This document shows, piece after piece, positions 43,866 to 51,612 of a DNA stretch of 64,000 nt (position 1 is the stretch's first letter; each line of letters begins with the position of its first letter). The translations under genes and the position numbers were made by a program. Under the pieces are notes generated by a model, which did not search any database, was not told the DNA's origin, and worked only from the letters and a program-made list of their open reading frames with translations. This DNA comes from Bacteroidota bacterium (GTDB lineage Bacteria > Bacteroidota > Bacteroidia > Sphingobacteriales > Sphingobacteriaceae), in contig JAFDZM010000003.1 in assembly GCA_018266915.1 (NCBI GenBank), forward strand, positions 39,358 to 103,357, in the 5' to 3' direction.

Positions 43866-44444
43866 ATGCTGAATTTAGTTCTGTTTGGTCCTCCAGGGGC
43901 CGGTAAGGGTACTCAATCAAAAAATCTTATCGATAAATACGGTTTAATCCACCTCTCAACAGGTGACCTGCTGCGCGGCGAAATAGCTGAAGGAACTGAA
44001 CTGGGTTTGGAAGCTAAAAAGCTAATGGATGATGGTAAACTGGTTCCTGATGCTGTAGTAATCGGGATGATCAGCCATAAGCTGGATGCTAACAAGGATG
44101 CTAAAGGTTTTATTTTCGATGGATTTCCACGCACGGTAATACAAGCGGAAGAGCTTGACGAGTTGCTTAATAGCAAAGGTGCGCCAATATGTTGCATGAT
44201 TGCTTTGGAAGTAAATGATAATGAGCTGGAACATCGCTTACTGTTACGTGGCAAGGATTCAGGGCGGTCAGATGATGCCAATCCGGAGATCATTCGCAAG
44301 CGCATCAAAGAATATAATGATAAAACAGCTCCGGTAGCTGATTTTTATAAAGGTCAGAACAAGTTCAACACTATTAATGGAATTGGTTCTGTAGATGAAA
44401 TATTTGCTTCGATAAGTGCCATAGTTGGGAAGCACCTTAAATAA
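43866..44444 (+). CDS. adk: Adenylate kinase Adk (short LID)
   Basis: Converts ATP and AMP into two ADP. Start at ATG 43866 (MLNLVLFGPPGAGKGTQSK, 192 residues); the upstream extension of the open frame crosses the tRNA terminator and is rejected. P-loop 'FGPPGAGKGTQ', AMP-binding 'HLSTGDLLRGE', and 'IFDGFPRTVIQ' are all present. The LID segment 'RLLLRGKDSGRSDD' is short, without zinc cysteines, giving the small bacterial form. A terminator follows. Confidence 0.97.
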   Translation: MLNLVLFGPPGAGKGTQSKNLIDKYGLIHLSTGDLLRGEIAEGTELGLEAKKLMDDGKLVPDAVVIGMISHKLDANKDAKGFIFDGFPRTVIQAEELDELLNSKGAPICCMIALEVNDNELEHRLLLRGKDSGRSDDANPEIIRKRIKEYNDKTAPVADFYKGQNKFNTINGIGSVDEIFASISAIVGKHLK

Positions 44445-44466
44445 TAAATAAAAGAATCAAAGAATG

Positions 44467-44497
44467 ATATCCGGGAAACTACCCCCGGATATTTTTG
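44467..44497 (+). terminator. Intrinsic terminator after adk
   Basis: ATATCCGGG (44467-44475) pairs perfectly with CCCGGATAT (44484-44492), followed by TTTTGTTT. Confidence 0.9.
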
Positions 44498-44549
44498 TTT
44501 AATAAAAATTCGTTTCGGTTTATAACCGGTTTGCCGGTCAAAAAAATAA

Positions 44550-44580
44550 ATCCGAAATCGTAATTCCGAAATCGAAATAA
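44550..44580. repeat. TCCGAAATCG repeat before obg
   Basis: AATCCGAAATCG, then AATTCCGAAATCGAAATAAG, the complementary orientation of the CGGATTTCGGA stretch at 18211-18254. It lies immediately before the GTG start of obg. Confidence 0.55.
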
Positions 44581-44584
44581 GAAA

Positions 44585-45583
44585 GTGTCTCAGGGTTCAA
44601 ATTTTGTTGATTATGTGAAGATATGCTGCCGGTCAGGGCATGGTGGGGCGGGCTCTGCGCATTTGCACCGCGATAAGCTGACAGCAAAAGGCGGCCCAGA
44701 CGGTGGTGATGGCGGCAGAGGGGGGCATGTAATTGTAAAAGGTAATGCTCAGTTGTGGACGCTGCTTCATCTCAAATTTCGCAAGCATGTGATAGCAGGC
44801 AATGGGGATCCGGGGGGCTCTGCACTAAGAACAGGGAAAACAGGTGAGGATGAGATATTAGAAGTACCACTGGGTACCATTGCCAAAAATGCTGAGACCG
44901 GCGAGACACTATTTGAGATCACACAAGACGGTGAAACAAAAATATTGACACCCGGCGGTCGCGGTGGCTTGGGTAACTGGCATTTTAAATCGGCCACACA
45001 ACAAACCCCGCGCTTTGCACAGCCCGGCGAACCAGGTCAGGAAGACTGGAATATATTAGAGTTAAAACTGCTGGCTGATGTGGGTTTGGTAGGATTTCCG
45101 AACGCAGGTAAATCGACTTTGTTATCTGTAGTTTCCGCAGCAAAACCTGAGATAGCTGACTATGCATTTACCACACTTGTACCGAATCTGGGTATTGTGG
45201 CTTACCGAAATAATAAATCCTTCGTAATGGCGGATATCCCGGGGATTATTGAGGGAGCATCACAAGGTAAAGGATTAGGATTCCGATTTTTGCGCCATAT
45301 TGAGCGTAACTCGGTACTGCTGTTTATGGTACCTGCCGATACCAGTCGGACTATCAAAGAAGAGTATGAAATCCTACTGAATGAATTAGAGGAATATAAT
45401 CCGGAATTAATACACAAACCCCGTGTATTGGCAGTTACCAAATCAGATATGCTGGATGCCGAATTGCAGGCGGAGATGAAAAAGGAATTGCCAAAGGGTA
45501 TACCATCGATATTTATATCTTCTGTAGCTCAGAAAGGGTTGGATGAGTTGAAGGATTTACTTTGGAAAGAGATTAACAAGTAG
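44585..45583 (+). CDS. obg: GTPase Obg/CgtA
   Basis: Essential ribosome-associated GTPase that acts in 50S assembly and stress control. 332 residues. The N-terminal Obg fold has the glycine-rich '[14 protein letters not shown]' and '[19 protein letters not shown]', and the G domain has '[11 protein letters not shown]' (G1), 'TTLVPNLG' (G2), '[10 protein letters not shown]' (G3) and 'AVTKSDML' (G4). It starts with GTG at 44585: no in-frame ATG is available before the conserved 'NFVDYVKI'. No long C-terminal OCT domain is present. Confidence 0.96.
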   Translation: MSQGSNFVDYVKICCRSGHGGAGSAHLHRDKLTAKGGPDGGDGGRGGHVIVKGNAQLWTLLHLKFRKHVIAGNGDPGGSALRTGKTGEDEILEVPLGTIAKNAETGETLFEITQDGETKILTPGGRGGLGNWHFKSATQQTPRFAQPGEPGQEDWNILELKLLADVGLVGFPNAGKSTLLSVVSAAKPEIADYAFTTLVPNLGIVAYRNNKSFVMADIPGIIEGASQGKGLGFRFLRHIERNSVLLFMVPADTSRTIKEEYEILLNELEEYNPELIHKPRVLAVTKSDMLDAELQAEMKKELPKGIPSIFISSVAQKGLDELKDLLWKEINK

Positions 45584-45592
45584 TACAATCAG

Positions 45593-45740
45593 GAAGCTCC
45601 TACGGAGCTCGACTCAATTTTACTTATTCTATAAACAGGTAGTCCCTACGGGACTTTTTGTTTTTTTAAAAGCTCTGTAGGAGCACCCTGTTTATAGAAA
45701 ATCATAAAGAACGAATTAAACTCCATAGGAGTTACCTATG
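45593..45740. repeat. TCCTACGGAGC / CTATAAACAGG palindromic element
   Basis: A chain of nested inverted repeats: GCTCCTACGGAGC, then TCTATAAACAGG paired with CCTGTTTATAGA, AGTCCCTACGGGACT with a T-run, and AGCTCTGTAGGAGC, ending with CTCCATAGGAG. Short motifs of this type are widespread in Bacteroidota genomes. It lies between the convergent obg and DoxX genes and would also terminate obg. Confidence 0.78.
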
Positions 45741-45745
45741 AACGA

Positions 45746-46105
45746 TTAAAATCTATACCACGCAATCAGCACACATAACAATAACAAAATGCAGTTATTA
45801 ACCACATTTTTAGGCTCGTGCCGGTTGTAGTGAATCCTCGCTGCCAGTACCATGATAATGGCAAAACCAACAGCCGATAATGGCGTCAGCTCGGGAGAAA
45901 TATTTATTGCCAATGGTAAAATAAGACCTATAGATCCCAATATCTCGATTATACCGATAAAGCGGGTAAGGGTTATAGGCAGGCCCTCAACACCGGTCTG
46001 CCCGATGGCCACCAGTTTTTGCTCTGAATAAATTGATTTGTTGATGCCGGAATACAGGAAGGCTGCTGCAACCAATACCTGTAACATCCAAAATAAAGTG
46101 TTCAT
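45746..46105 (-). CDS. DoxX-family membrane protein
   Basis: A 119-residue membrane protein from the ATG at 46105 (MNTLFWMLQVLVAAAFLYSG); a TTG-started extension to 46126 adds seven residues. Four hydrophobic segments are visible, with 'FLYSGINKSI' in TM1 and 'LTRFIGIIEILGSIGLILP' in TM2, the pattern of short DoxX/DoxD-like proteins. Relatives act in membrane redox or detoxification, but function is unsettled. It lies 66 bp behind a Crp/Fnr regulator in the same direction and is likely its target or partner. Confidence 0.85.
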   Translation of the reverse strand: MNTLFWMLQVLVAAAFLYSGINKSIYSEQKLVAIGQTGVEGLPITLTRFIGIIEILGSIGLILPLAINISPELTPLSAVGFAIIMVLAARIHYNRHEPKNVVNNCILLLLCVLIAWYRF

Positions 46106-46171
46106 GACTGTTTGATTTTTAATCAAAGTTCGGCAGGATCACAGTGGAAGCTTTTGACATTAATCAAAAAA

Positions 46172-46735
46172 TCAAACTTGTGAACGGATGCGGCTTAAAG
46201 TTTCCTGGGTAATGCCCAGGAAAGAAGCGATCATCCCTAAAGGAACTCTTAGCAGGAGCGATGGATTGGTTTTCATCAGGGTTTGATAGCGCCGGGCGGC
46301 GGTTTCAAAATGCTGATCGTCAAATTTCTGCTGCATTTGTACCATTCCTGAGCTTACCAGCAATCGACCAAGCCTTTCTATTTCATGAAATAGGGAATAC
46401 AATTCTTCCAGTTTCTCGTAACTGATCGCATATAAAACTGAAGGCTCTAATAGTTCAATTATCCGTCGGTCGGGCTTGCGGGTGATGAAACTTACAATAG
46501 AGCATGCGAACGAATTTTCGGGACTGATCCAATCGGTGATGTCCTTGCCATCTTTAAAGTAATAGGTCCGGGTCAGGCCGCTTTCTACAAAATAAAGGTA
46601 GTTGCAAATAGTATCTTCCTTTACCAGCACATACCCTTTAGGAAGCTCCAATCTTTTTATGGCAGCCGCAAAAGCCTCTTTACTTTCGGGTGAAAAGTGG
46701 ATAAACTGGGAAAGTACAGCGAAGTATGTTTCCAT
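46172..46735 (-). CDS. Crp/Fnr-family transcriptional regulator
   Basis: A 187-residue protein: an N-terminal cyclic-nucleotide-binding-type jelly roll (about 20-120, 'LELPKGYVLVKEDTICNYLYFVESG' in parts) and a C-terminal winged helix with 'IASFLGITQETLSRIRSQV'. No Fnr-type cysteine cluster, so oxygen sensing by iron-sulfur cluster is unlikely. The arginine that would bind cAMP phosphate is not evident. It lies directly upstream of doxX in the same direction. Confidence 0.92.
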   Translation of the reverse strand: METYFAVLSQFIHFSPESKEAFAAAIKRLELPKGYVLVKEDTICNYLYFVESGLTRTYYFKDGKDITDWISPENSFACSIVSFITRKPDRRIIELLEPSVLYAISYEKLEELYSLFHEIERLGRLLVSSGMVQMQQKFDDQHFETAARRYQTLMKTNPSLLLRVPLGMIASFLGITQETLSRIRSQV

Positions 46736-46787
46736 TAATGTCGACCTAAAGACTTAAACCAAATATCGGATAGATTGTTAAGATAGT

Positions 46788-46964
46788 ATGAAAACAAAAG
46801 TCAAACCGATTAAAAAAGCCAGTAAGAATCCCGTAACAGAAGCAAAGGGACATCCCGACGGGCCAAGCCTTACAGAAATGCTGAATGGCGAGGAAGAAAA
46901 GATGTTGAGGAAAAAGAAAGAAAAGAAAGAAGACCCGCCGAATGGATCGATACCGGTTATTTAA
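46788..46964 (+). CDS. Small highly charged protein, 58 residues
   Basis: ATG at 46788, TAA at 46962-46964. The product opens MKTKVKPIKKASKNPVTEAK, then 'GPSLTEMLNGEEEKMLRKKK' and ends NGSIPVI. It is divergent from the Crp/Fnr gene and convergent with the polysaccharide operon. No signal peptide or membrane segment is seen; the composition suggests a soluble nucleic-acid- or protein-binding peptide. No family recognised. The frame fits the sequence without internal stops and with coding-like third positions. Confidence 0.6.
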   Translation: MKTKVKPIKKASKNPVTEAKGHPDGPSLTEMLNGEEEKMLRKKKEKKEDPPNGSIPVI

Positions 46965-46988
46965 TAAGCTCAGCCGGCGAGCAAAATG

Positions 46989-47483
46989 TTATTTTCTTTT
47001 GACAGGAGTAAATGTGTAAATATAGCAACCCTTGCAAGCTTGCGGGTCACTTGTACTTTCGACTGTAAAAATTGCTTGAGCGGGCGTAAGAAAATGAAGT
47101 TTTTCAGGAATAAGGCTGTCAAATTCTGCTTGAAATTCAACTACTGAATTGTAATAATCTAAGGATTTAAAATCTTCTTCATATACAACCTGCTTCCCTT
47201 TGGTGAATAGCATCCTGGTGTTGTCATCCGGTACATCATCCCCGGTATATTCAAATCCGATTCTGCTGCTAATTGTATCTGAATTTGTCCATGATGGGAA
47301 TAAGTATAATTTATCCCACTGAAATTTTGTTACCTCATTTAATGTAATAACGCAAGGCGAATGCTTTTTATCGGTACATTTTTGTTCAGCCTTCTTAATT
47401 AGATTATCCGTTACATTATTAGTGCAACTTGAAATAATGGTCAACAATGAAATAAAAATCAAAGTAAAATTACTTTGCCTCAT
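46989..47483 (-). CDS. Small lipoprotein at the end of the polysaccharide operon
   Basis: A 164-residue protein with signal-peptide-II lipobox 'TIISSC' (Cys20). The mature part is beta-rich and has Cys pairs ('CTDKKHSPC' and 'CKGC' near the end), without a recognised domain. Its ATG lies 14 bp inside the preceding membrane-protein gene, so it is translationally coupled to the operon. It does not have a C-terminal PEP-CTERM-like sorting signal. Confidence 0.75.
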   Translation of the reverse strand: MRQSNFTLIFISLLTIISSCTNNVTDNLIKKAEQKCTDKKHSPCVITLNEVTKFQWDKLYLFPSWTNSDTISSRIGFEYTGDDVPDDNTRMLFTKGKQVVYEEDFKSLDYYNSVVEFQAEFDSLIPEKLHFLTPAQAIFTVESTSDPQACKGCYIYTFTPVKRK

Positions 47484-49041
47484 ACATCACATACTTGTCA
47501 CTCAGTTTCGAACCATACCAACCTTTATAATCTGGGAAGCTTTTTAGTATGAACTTCTCTTTTGGCCCAGCATAATTATCAGGCAAAATAATATAGAGTA
47601 ATCCTGCGTGGCCGTCATGCTCATAGTCATCAAAATCAATTTTTAGATCATTGCCAATTGGCTCGAAGCCAAGAATGCGGTTATGTTTAATTTCCAGTCC
47701 AAGCTCTTTATTGACGAACACAAAGGTCGCGTTGCGAACTTGGTTATCGATGGCCATCACCTTGTTTAATGCTGCTTGATCGATGTTCTGCTGGGCAATG
47801 CCCGATACACCATGTGCACTTTTGTTTTTATTATATCGGTAGCCTTTCACCAGGTAAAATATGCTGGTAAAAGCAATTCCCGCCCATACAAAGCACAACA
47901 AATGCCGGTAAGGCTTTTTAACCTGACTAAGTAAATAGATAGCCCCCGGTATAACTAGTAAACCTATTACCCTGAAATGCCTTGCTTCATAAGAAATGGT
48001 TTTTTGCATCAGGTACACATAGCCGAAGAATACAAATGCAACCGAATAAAAAATAATCAGCAGTAAACGGTAATTCTGATCAGATACTTTTTTCAGAATA
48101 TTTCTAACCAGCCATAAGCTCAATATCGCTATCAGTATTAGTATGATTATAGCCTGCCAGTCATTAAAAATAATTTTGCCTGTATGATAAATTAATCCAT
48201 GGCAAATATCATCGATAGAAAAACCAGATAGCAAGGGAGACGCCAGTGGAAATGCAAATGTTTTCAAAGTCAGTTTAAGCCCGGGAGATGCGGATGTAGG
48301 GTTTTGCCCTTTGGATAGGAACGACAGATAAATGGTAGCTACAACTATTATTGCAGGTATCGCTATCCATGCACCATTTTTTATCCAAGTTATTATATCT
48401 TTATTTGGCGATGATAACCTTATCCAAATAAACAATAACCCAGCTGCAAATACCCACATCATAGATGATTTGCAGAAGAAACCGATCAGGCCGGAAAATA
48501 AGATGAAAAGAACCATTTGCCATGAGATGTTTTTAAAGCTTACGCACCCATAAAGAAACCAGCCGGTAAAGGCAAAGGACAATATTTCGCCGCCATTATA
48601 AAACACATAAGGCACCACAAAAAACTGCTGACAAGCAATAAACAATAAACTTATTACAGAGACAAGAGGTGTAAAGCCGACTTTTTTAAAGAAGACATAA
48701 AATCCCCATACCCCCAATAACTGGCACAATAAAACTGTTAAGGCCGATGCCTGCCCGCTGTTCACTCCGAATAATAACTTAAAAGCGTAAGGCACAAGAT
48801 ATTGGCCTGGGCTCCACCAGGTGAGAAACTCAGAAGTGCTTTTTGAAAAGTCGTCCTGGTCTGGTGCTACCATCATATTGAATTTGCCACCCATTTCCAT
48901 CGAGCGCATTACCAAAAAACCATTGGCCGGATCAGGAAATAACGACGGCGGAGCAACAAAAGATAAAATGCCTAATATTGCCACAAGAGCAAAAAGGCTA
49001 CCCATGATGATCTTAGCAGTTTGTTGTTGGTTGGTTGGCAT
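47470..49041 (-). CDS. Multi-pass membrane protein, ArnT/PMT-like (GT-C fold) candidate
   Basis: A 523-residue protein with about eleven membrane segments. The N-terminal segment is followed by an acidic/aromatic loop 'MMVAPDQDDFSKSTSEFLTWW' in parts, where GT-C glycosyltransferases keep their acidic catalytic residue in the first external loop. The C-terminal 130 residues are soluble. The layout resembles dolichyl/undecaprenyl-phosphate sugar-dependent transferases, but no signature is decisive. It follows the acetyltransferase gene with a two-base gap and overlaps the terminal lipoprotein gene. Confidence 0.7.
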   Translation of the reverse strand: MPTNQQQTAKIIMGSLFALVAILGILSFVAPPSLFPDPANGFLVMRSMEMGGKFNMMVAPDQDDFSKSTSEFLTWWSPGQYLVPYAFKLLFGVNSGQASALTVLLCQLLGVWGFYVFFKKVGFTPLVSVISLLFIACQQFFVVPYVFYNGGEILSFAFTGWFLYGCVSFKNISWQMVLFILFSGLIGFFCKSSMMWVFAAGLLFIWIRLSSPNKDIITWIKNGAWIAIPAIIVVATIYLSFLSKGQNPTSASPGLKLTLKTFAFPLASPLLSGFSIDDICHGLIYHTGKIIFNDWQAIIILILIAILSLWLVRNILKKVSDQNYRLLLIIFYSVAFVFFGYVYLMQKTISYEARHFRVIGLLVIPGAIYLLSQVKKPYRHLLCFVWAGIAFTSIFYLVKGYRYNKNKSAHGVSGIAQQNIDQAALNKVMAIDNQVRNATFVFVNKELGLEIKHNRILGFEPIGNDLKIDFDDYEHDGHAGLLYIILPDNYAGPKEKFILKSFPDYKGWYGSKLSDKYVMYEAK

Positions 49042-49043
49042 AG

Positions 49044-49595
49044 TTATTCGATAATACGGTCCCTGACTTTAACTGCAGGGTTACCCTGGTAAATGGAATA
49101 AGCTTGCAGATTTTTTGTTGCCACTGAGCCACTGGTCAGCACAGCATGAGAGGCAATTGTAATGCCTTGATTCACTATAGCCCCTGCACCTATCCAAACC
49201 CCATCTTCTAAAGTTACCGGCGCGGTGATGAGGTCGAAAGTAGCTTTTTTATAATTGTGACTGCCGGTTAGTATGGTAGCGCCCTGCGAAATACAGGCAT
49301 TGGCGCCGATAGTGATCATTTCCAAGCTATCAAGCCAAACATTTTCACCAATCCATGCATTATCGCCGATAGTTAAATTCCAGGGATATTTGATGTTGAC
49401 ATAAGGTTTTATTGTGACGCTTTTGCCCAGCTTTGCACCGAAAGCTTTCAGTAAAAATCGCTTTGTCCCATAAACCGGAAACAAGCCGGATTTAAAAAAG
49501 AAGGAGTTGGTATAATGCCATAAAAACCTGGTAAATGCGTTGCCTCCCGGATGGTAAGGGTGGTTATTGTATAATGAAAGATCAGTTTTTTGCAC
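49044..49595 (-). CDS. WcaF-like hexapeptide-repeat acetyltransferase
   Basis: A 183-residue trimeric left-handed beta-helix protein. The hexapeptide run covers about residues 55-170 ('NLTIGDNAWIGENVWLDSLE', 'ITIGANACISQGATILTGSH', 'VTLEDGVWIGAGAIVNQGIT'). The motif 'TGSHNY' with the catalytic His matches colanic acid O-acetyltransferase WcaF and the other polysaccharide acetyltransferases of that group. It starts with GTG at 49595, overlapping the stop of the exosortase gene by 14 bp. It would O-acetylate the polymer or its building block in the cytoplasm. Confidence 0.92.
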   Translation of the reverse strand: MQKTDLSLYNNHPYHPGGNAFTRFLWHYTNSFFFKSGLFPVYGTKRFLLKAFGAKLGKSVTIKPYVNIKYPWNLTIGDNAWIGENVWLDSLEMITIGANACISQGATILTGSHNYKKATFDLITAPVTLEDGVWIGAGAIVNQGITIASHAVLTSGSVATKNLQAYSIYQGNPAVKVRDRIIE

Positions 49596-50142
49596 CGGCT
49601 ACAGGTTGTTTATCATCTTGCTTGACCCAAAAGTAAAGAGTAATCGTAATTATGATATAGATTATGATGTTAAAAATAGTATGATGATCGAGTATCAGGT
49701 GTGATTTTTTATCCCATAATATAGCCAGTAGTACAAACCGCAATACGTTTAATAACTGGATGGATATTAAGCCTGTTAACAAAAAGATCAATTTAGGCTT
49801 TAATTTTTTAGGATAGGCTATCACAAAAGCTGCAAAAAAACTCATAACTCCCAACCCAAGGCACGAATAAACCACGTCAATGATGCCATGCCCTGCTACC
49901 AATAATTGATAATCGTTACTGATACAGGTGAAACCAATCGTATTAATAATGCTCCTGGAGACGTCAAGTAATATGTTACGGAGCAAGCGGATATAATTTA
50001 AATGCTCATCAATAAACGGAACATAGTGACTGCCGTGCGATGTTATGCTAAAGAAGAAAATATTAAAATAATAGAAGAACAGGAATAGTCCAAGGAAGAC
50101 CAGCAAAAAACGTAAAGGTGATTCCCTATGCAACCTTTTCAT
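49582..50142 (-). CDS. Exosortase-family membrane cysteine protease
   Basis: A 186-residue protein from ATG 50142 (MKRLHRESPLRFLLVFLGLF); an ATG at 50166 adds eight residues and a longer overlap with the GT2 gene. About six membrane segments. The exosortase triad is in place: Cys94 in 'VVYSCLGLGVMSFF', Arg135 in 'LNVLRFVLLAIL' and His153/154 in 'LDHHTIFN'. Exosortases cleave and transfer PEP-CTERM-type C-terminal signals at the inner membrane, often in polysaccharide loci. I recall a Sphingobacteriaceae group (XrtY) with a Wzy-like partner and a GT4, which would fit; this is from memory. No substrate with a sorting tail is seen in the window. Confidence 0.88.
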   Translation of the reverse strand: MKRLHRESPLRFLLVFLGLFLFFYYFNIFFFSITSHGSHYVPFIDEHLNYIRLLRNILLDVSRSIINTIGFTCISNDYQLLVAGHGIIDVVYSCLGLGVMSFFAAFVIAYPKKLKPKLIFLLTGLISIQLLNVLRFVLLAILWDKKSHLILDHHTIFNIIIYIIITITLYFWVKQDDKQPVAGAKN

Positions 50143-50995
50143 GATCTTGCTGCTTAATGATCTCATCTATTTTAATATCCACGACCAGCCTGAACCAAAA
50201 TCCCTGGAGAAAATGGAATATAATGCCGGTTCGTCCGTCCAGAATACCCAATTGAAAAATGATGCGTTGGGTAAAGTAGATCATCGGTCGTACATAGCGT
50301 GGAAGCCTCCACCACAATTGTTTGCGCCAGGCTGTCCGTTCATCCGGCGAACCCCAGAAGCGGGGTTTTATCGTTTGCGTGCGCATCTGCATCATACGTT
50401 CCACCTCTTCCTGAGCCACCAGGTCGCTATAGCGGTTATGCTTTTCTATCCAGAAACGGATATTGTTTTCTTTCAGGTTTTCTTCCAGGATAATCCCGTC
50501 CTTCCATATTTTCAATTTACCTGGGACTATGAACCTGTGATCCATGTTCTCGTTGGTATCTGAATAGCCAACCCCATACCTGAACATTTTGAGAAGGTAA
50601 AAAGGATAATATCCCCCATGCTTGATCCAGCGGCCCTTAAAAAAGTTTTTGCGGTTAAAATAGATGCCGTTCACATCGGCATGATCTTCATCTTTAAAAT
50701 TGATCAGCTTTGTTTTTAGTTCTGGCGTAACGGTTTGGTCGGCGTCAAGGCAGATTACCCATGGTGTTGTAACAGGAGCATTTTTGAGGGCGTAATCCCA
50801 CTGTCTTGGATGGTTTTCAAATTTGTGCTGCAAAAACGTGGCGTCATATTGTTCGCCAATGGCAATGGTATTGTCTGTACTACCAGAATCGAGTATAAAT
50901 ATTGGGGCTTCCAAATCGCTGATTGATTGAAGCAATCGCCCTAAATGGAGTTCCTCGTTAAAGGTGAGTATGATAAATGAAAACTGCGTATTCAA
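50126..50995 (-). CDS. Glycosyltransferase family 2 (WcaA/WaaE-like)
   Basis: GT-A inverting transferase of 289 residues from a TTG start at 50995 (MNTQFSFIILTFNEELHLGR). That TTG shares two bases with the TGA of the preceding gene (TTGA), a coupling that explains the start; a more upstream TTG at 51028 would overlap by 37 bp. 'IFILDSGSTDNTI' and 'WVICLDADQTVTPEL' hold the UDP- and metal-binding Asp (DxD-like DAD). Size and C-terminus ('YFTQRIIFQLGILDGRTG') resemble the lipopolysaccharide-core type GT2 enzymes. Cytoplasmic, membrane-associated. Confidence 0.92.
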   Translation of the reverse strand: MNTQFSFIILTFNEELHLGRLLQSISDLEAPIFILDSGSTDNTIAIGEQYDATFLQHKFENHPRQWDYALKNAPVTTPWVICLDADQTVTPELKTKLINFKDEDHADVNGIYFNRKNFFKGRWIKHGGYYPFYLLKMFRYGVGYSDTNENMDHRFIVPGKLKIWKDGIILEENLKENNIRFWIEKHNRYSDLVAQEEVERMMQMRTQTIKPRFWGSPDERTAWRKQLWWRLPRYVRPMIYFTQRIIFQLGILDGRTGIIFHFLQGFWFRLVVDIKIDEIIKQQDHEKVA

Positions 50996-51612
50996 AGCAA
51001 TTTTGCCTTTATAATCATTGATTTCCAAAAATAAGGGGCCCTCCCGCAGCCTTTAAACCCGGTTACGGTAAAGCCTTTGTCGGTTAACAATTTGCTCAAA
51101 GTACCCTTCGACCAGAATTTGATATGCCCTCCCAGCCAGGTTGGGTCGTGGTGCGTATCCCATTTGCCCAAAACGGCCAGCAACAGGTTTTTCCAGTAGC
51201 CATGATAGGGCGTCGATATGATTAGCTCACCATTTTTCTGAAGCGCATTTTTACAGAATTCGATAAAGCTATCCGGGTTGTATAGGTGTTCAATTACCTC
51301 GGTCGAAATAATGGTATCAAATTTCAATTTTTGTAATTCAACAGGGAGTTGATCGGTCGATAGATCCTGCAAGAAAAAGCGATCAGGGTATTCTTTTTTC
51401 GCTATTGCGATACCATTTTCAGATGCGTCAGTTCCGTAAGCATCATAACCCTGTTTAACCAGGTAACTTACCAAATGACCGTTACCACAGCCAAGGTCAA
51501 GTATACATCGGTTTCTGTTTTTATTCAGCATGGAAAACAATGCATCATGCAAGTAAAAAAAAGTGTGGCTCGGTTGGTTATTGGTGTAGCCGTAATCCTT
51601 GTAGTCAGCCAT
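50992..51612 (-). CDS. Class I SAM-dependent methyltransferase
   Basis: A 206-residue protein with motif I 'CILDLGCGNGHLVSYL' (about 37-52), the acidic residue in 'YGTDASENG', and 'FDTIISTEVIEHLYNP' with the UbiG/COQ5-type 'EVIEHL'. Likely modifies a sugar or lipid intermediate of the polymer. It overlaps the upstream GT4 stop by 8 bp and the downstream GT2 start by 4 bp, so it is embedded in the operon. Confidence 0.9.
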   Translation of the reverse strand: MADYKDYGYTNNQPSHTFFYLHDALFSMLNKNRNRCILDLGCGNGHLVSYLVKQGYDAYGTDASENGIAIAKKEYPDRFFLQDLSTDQLPVELQKLKFDTIISTEVIEHLYNPDSFIEFCKNALQKNGELIISTPYHGYWKNLLLAVLGKWDTHHDPTWLGGHIKFWSKGTLSKLLTDKGFTVTGFKGCGRAPYFWKSMIIKAKLL

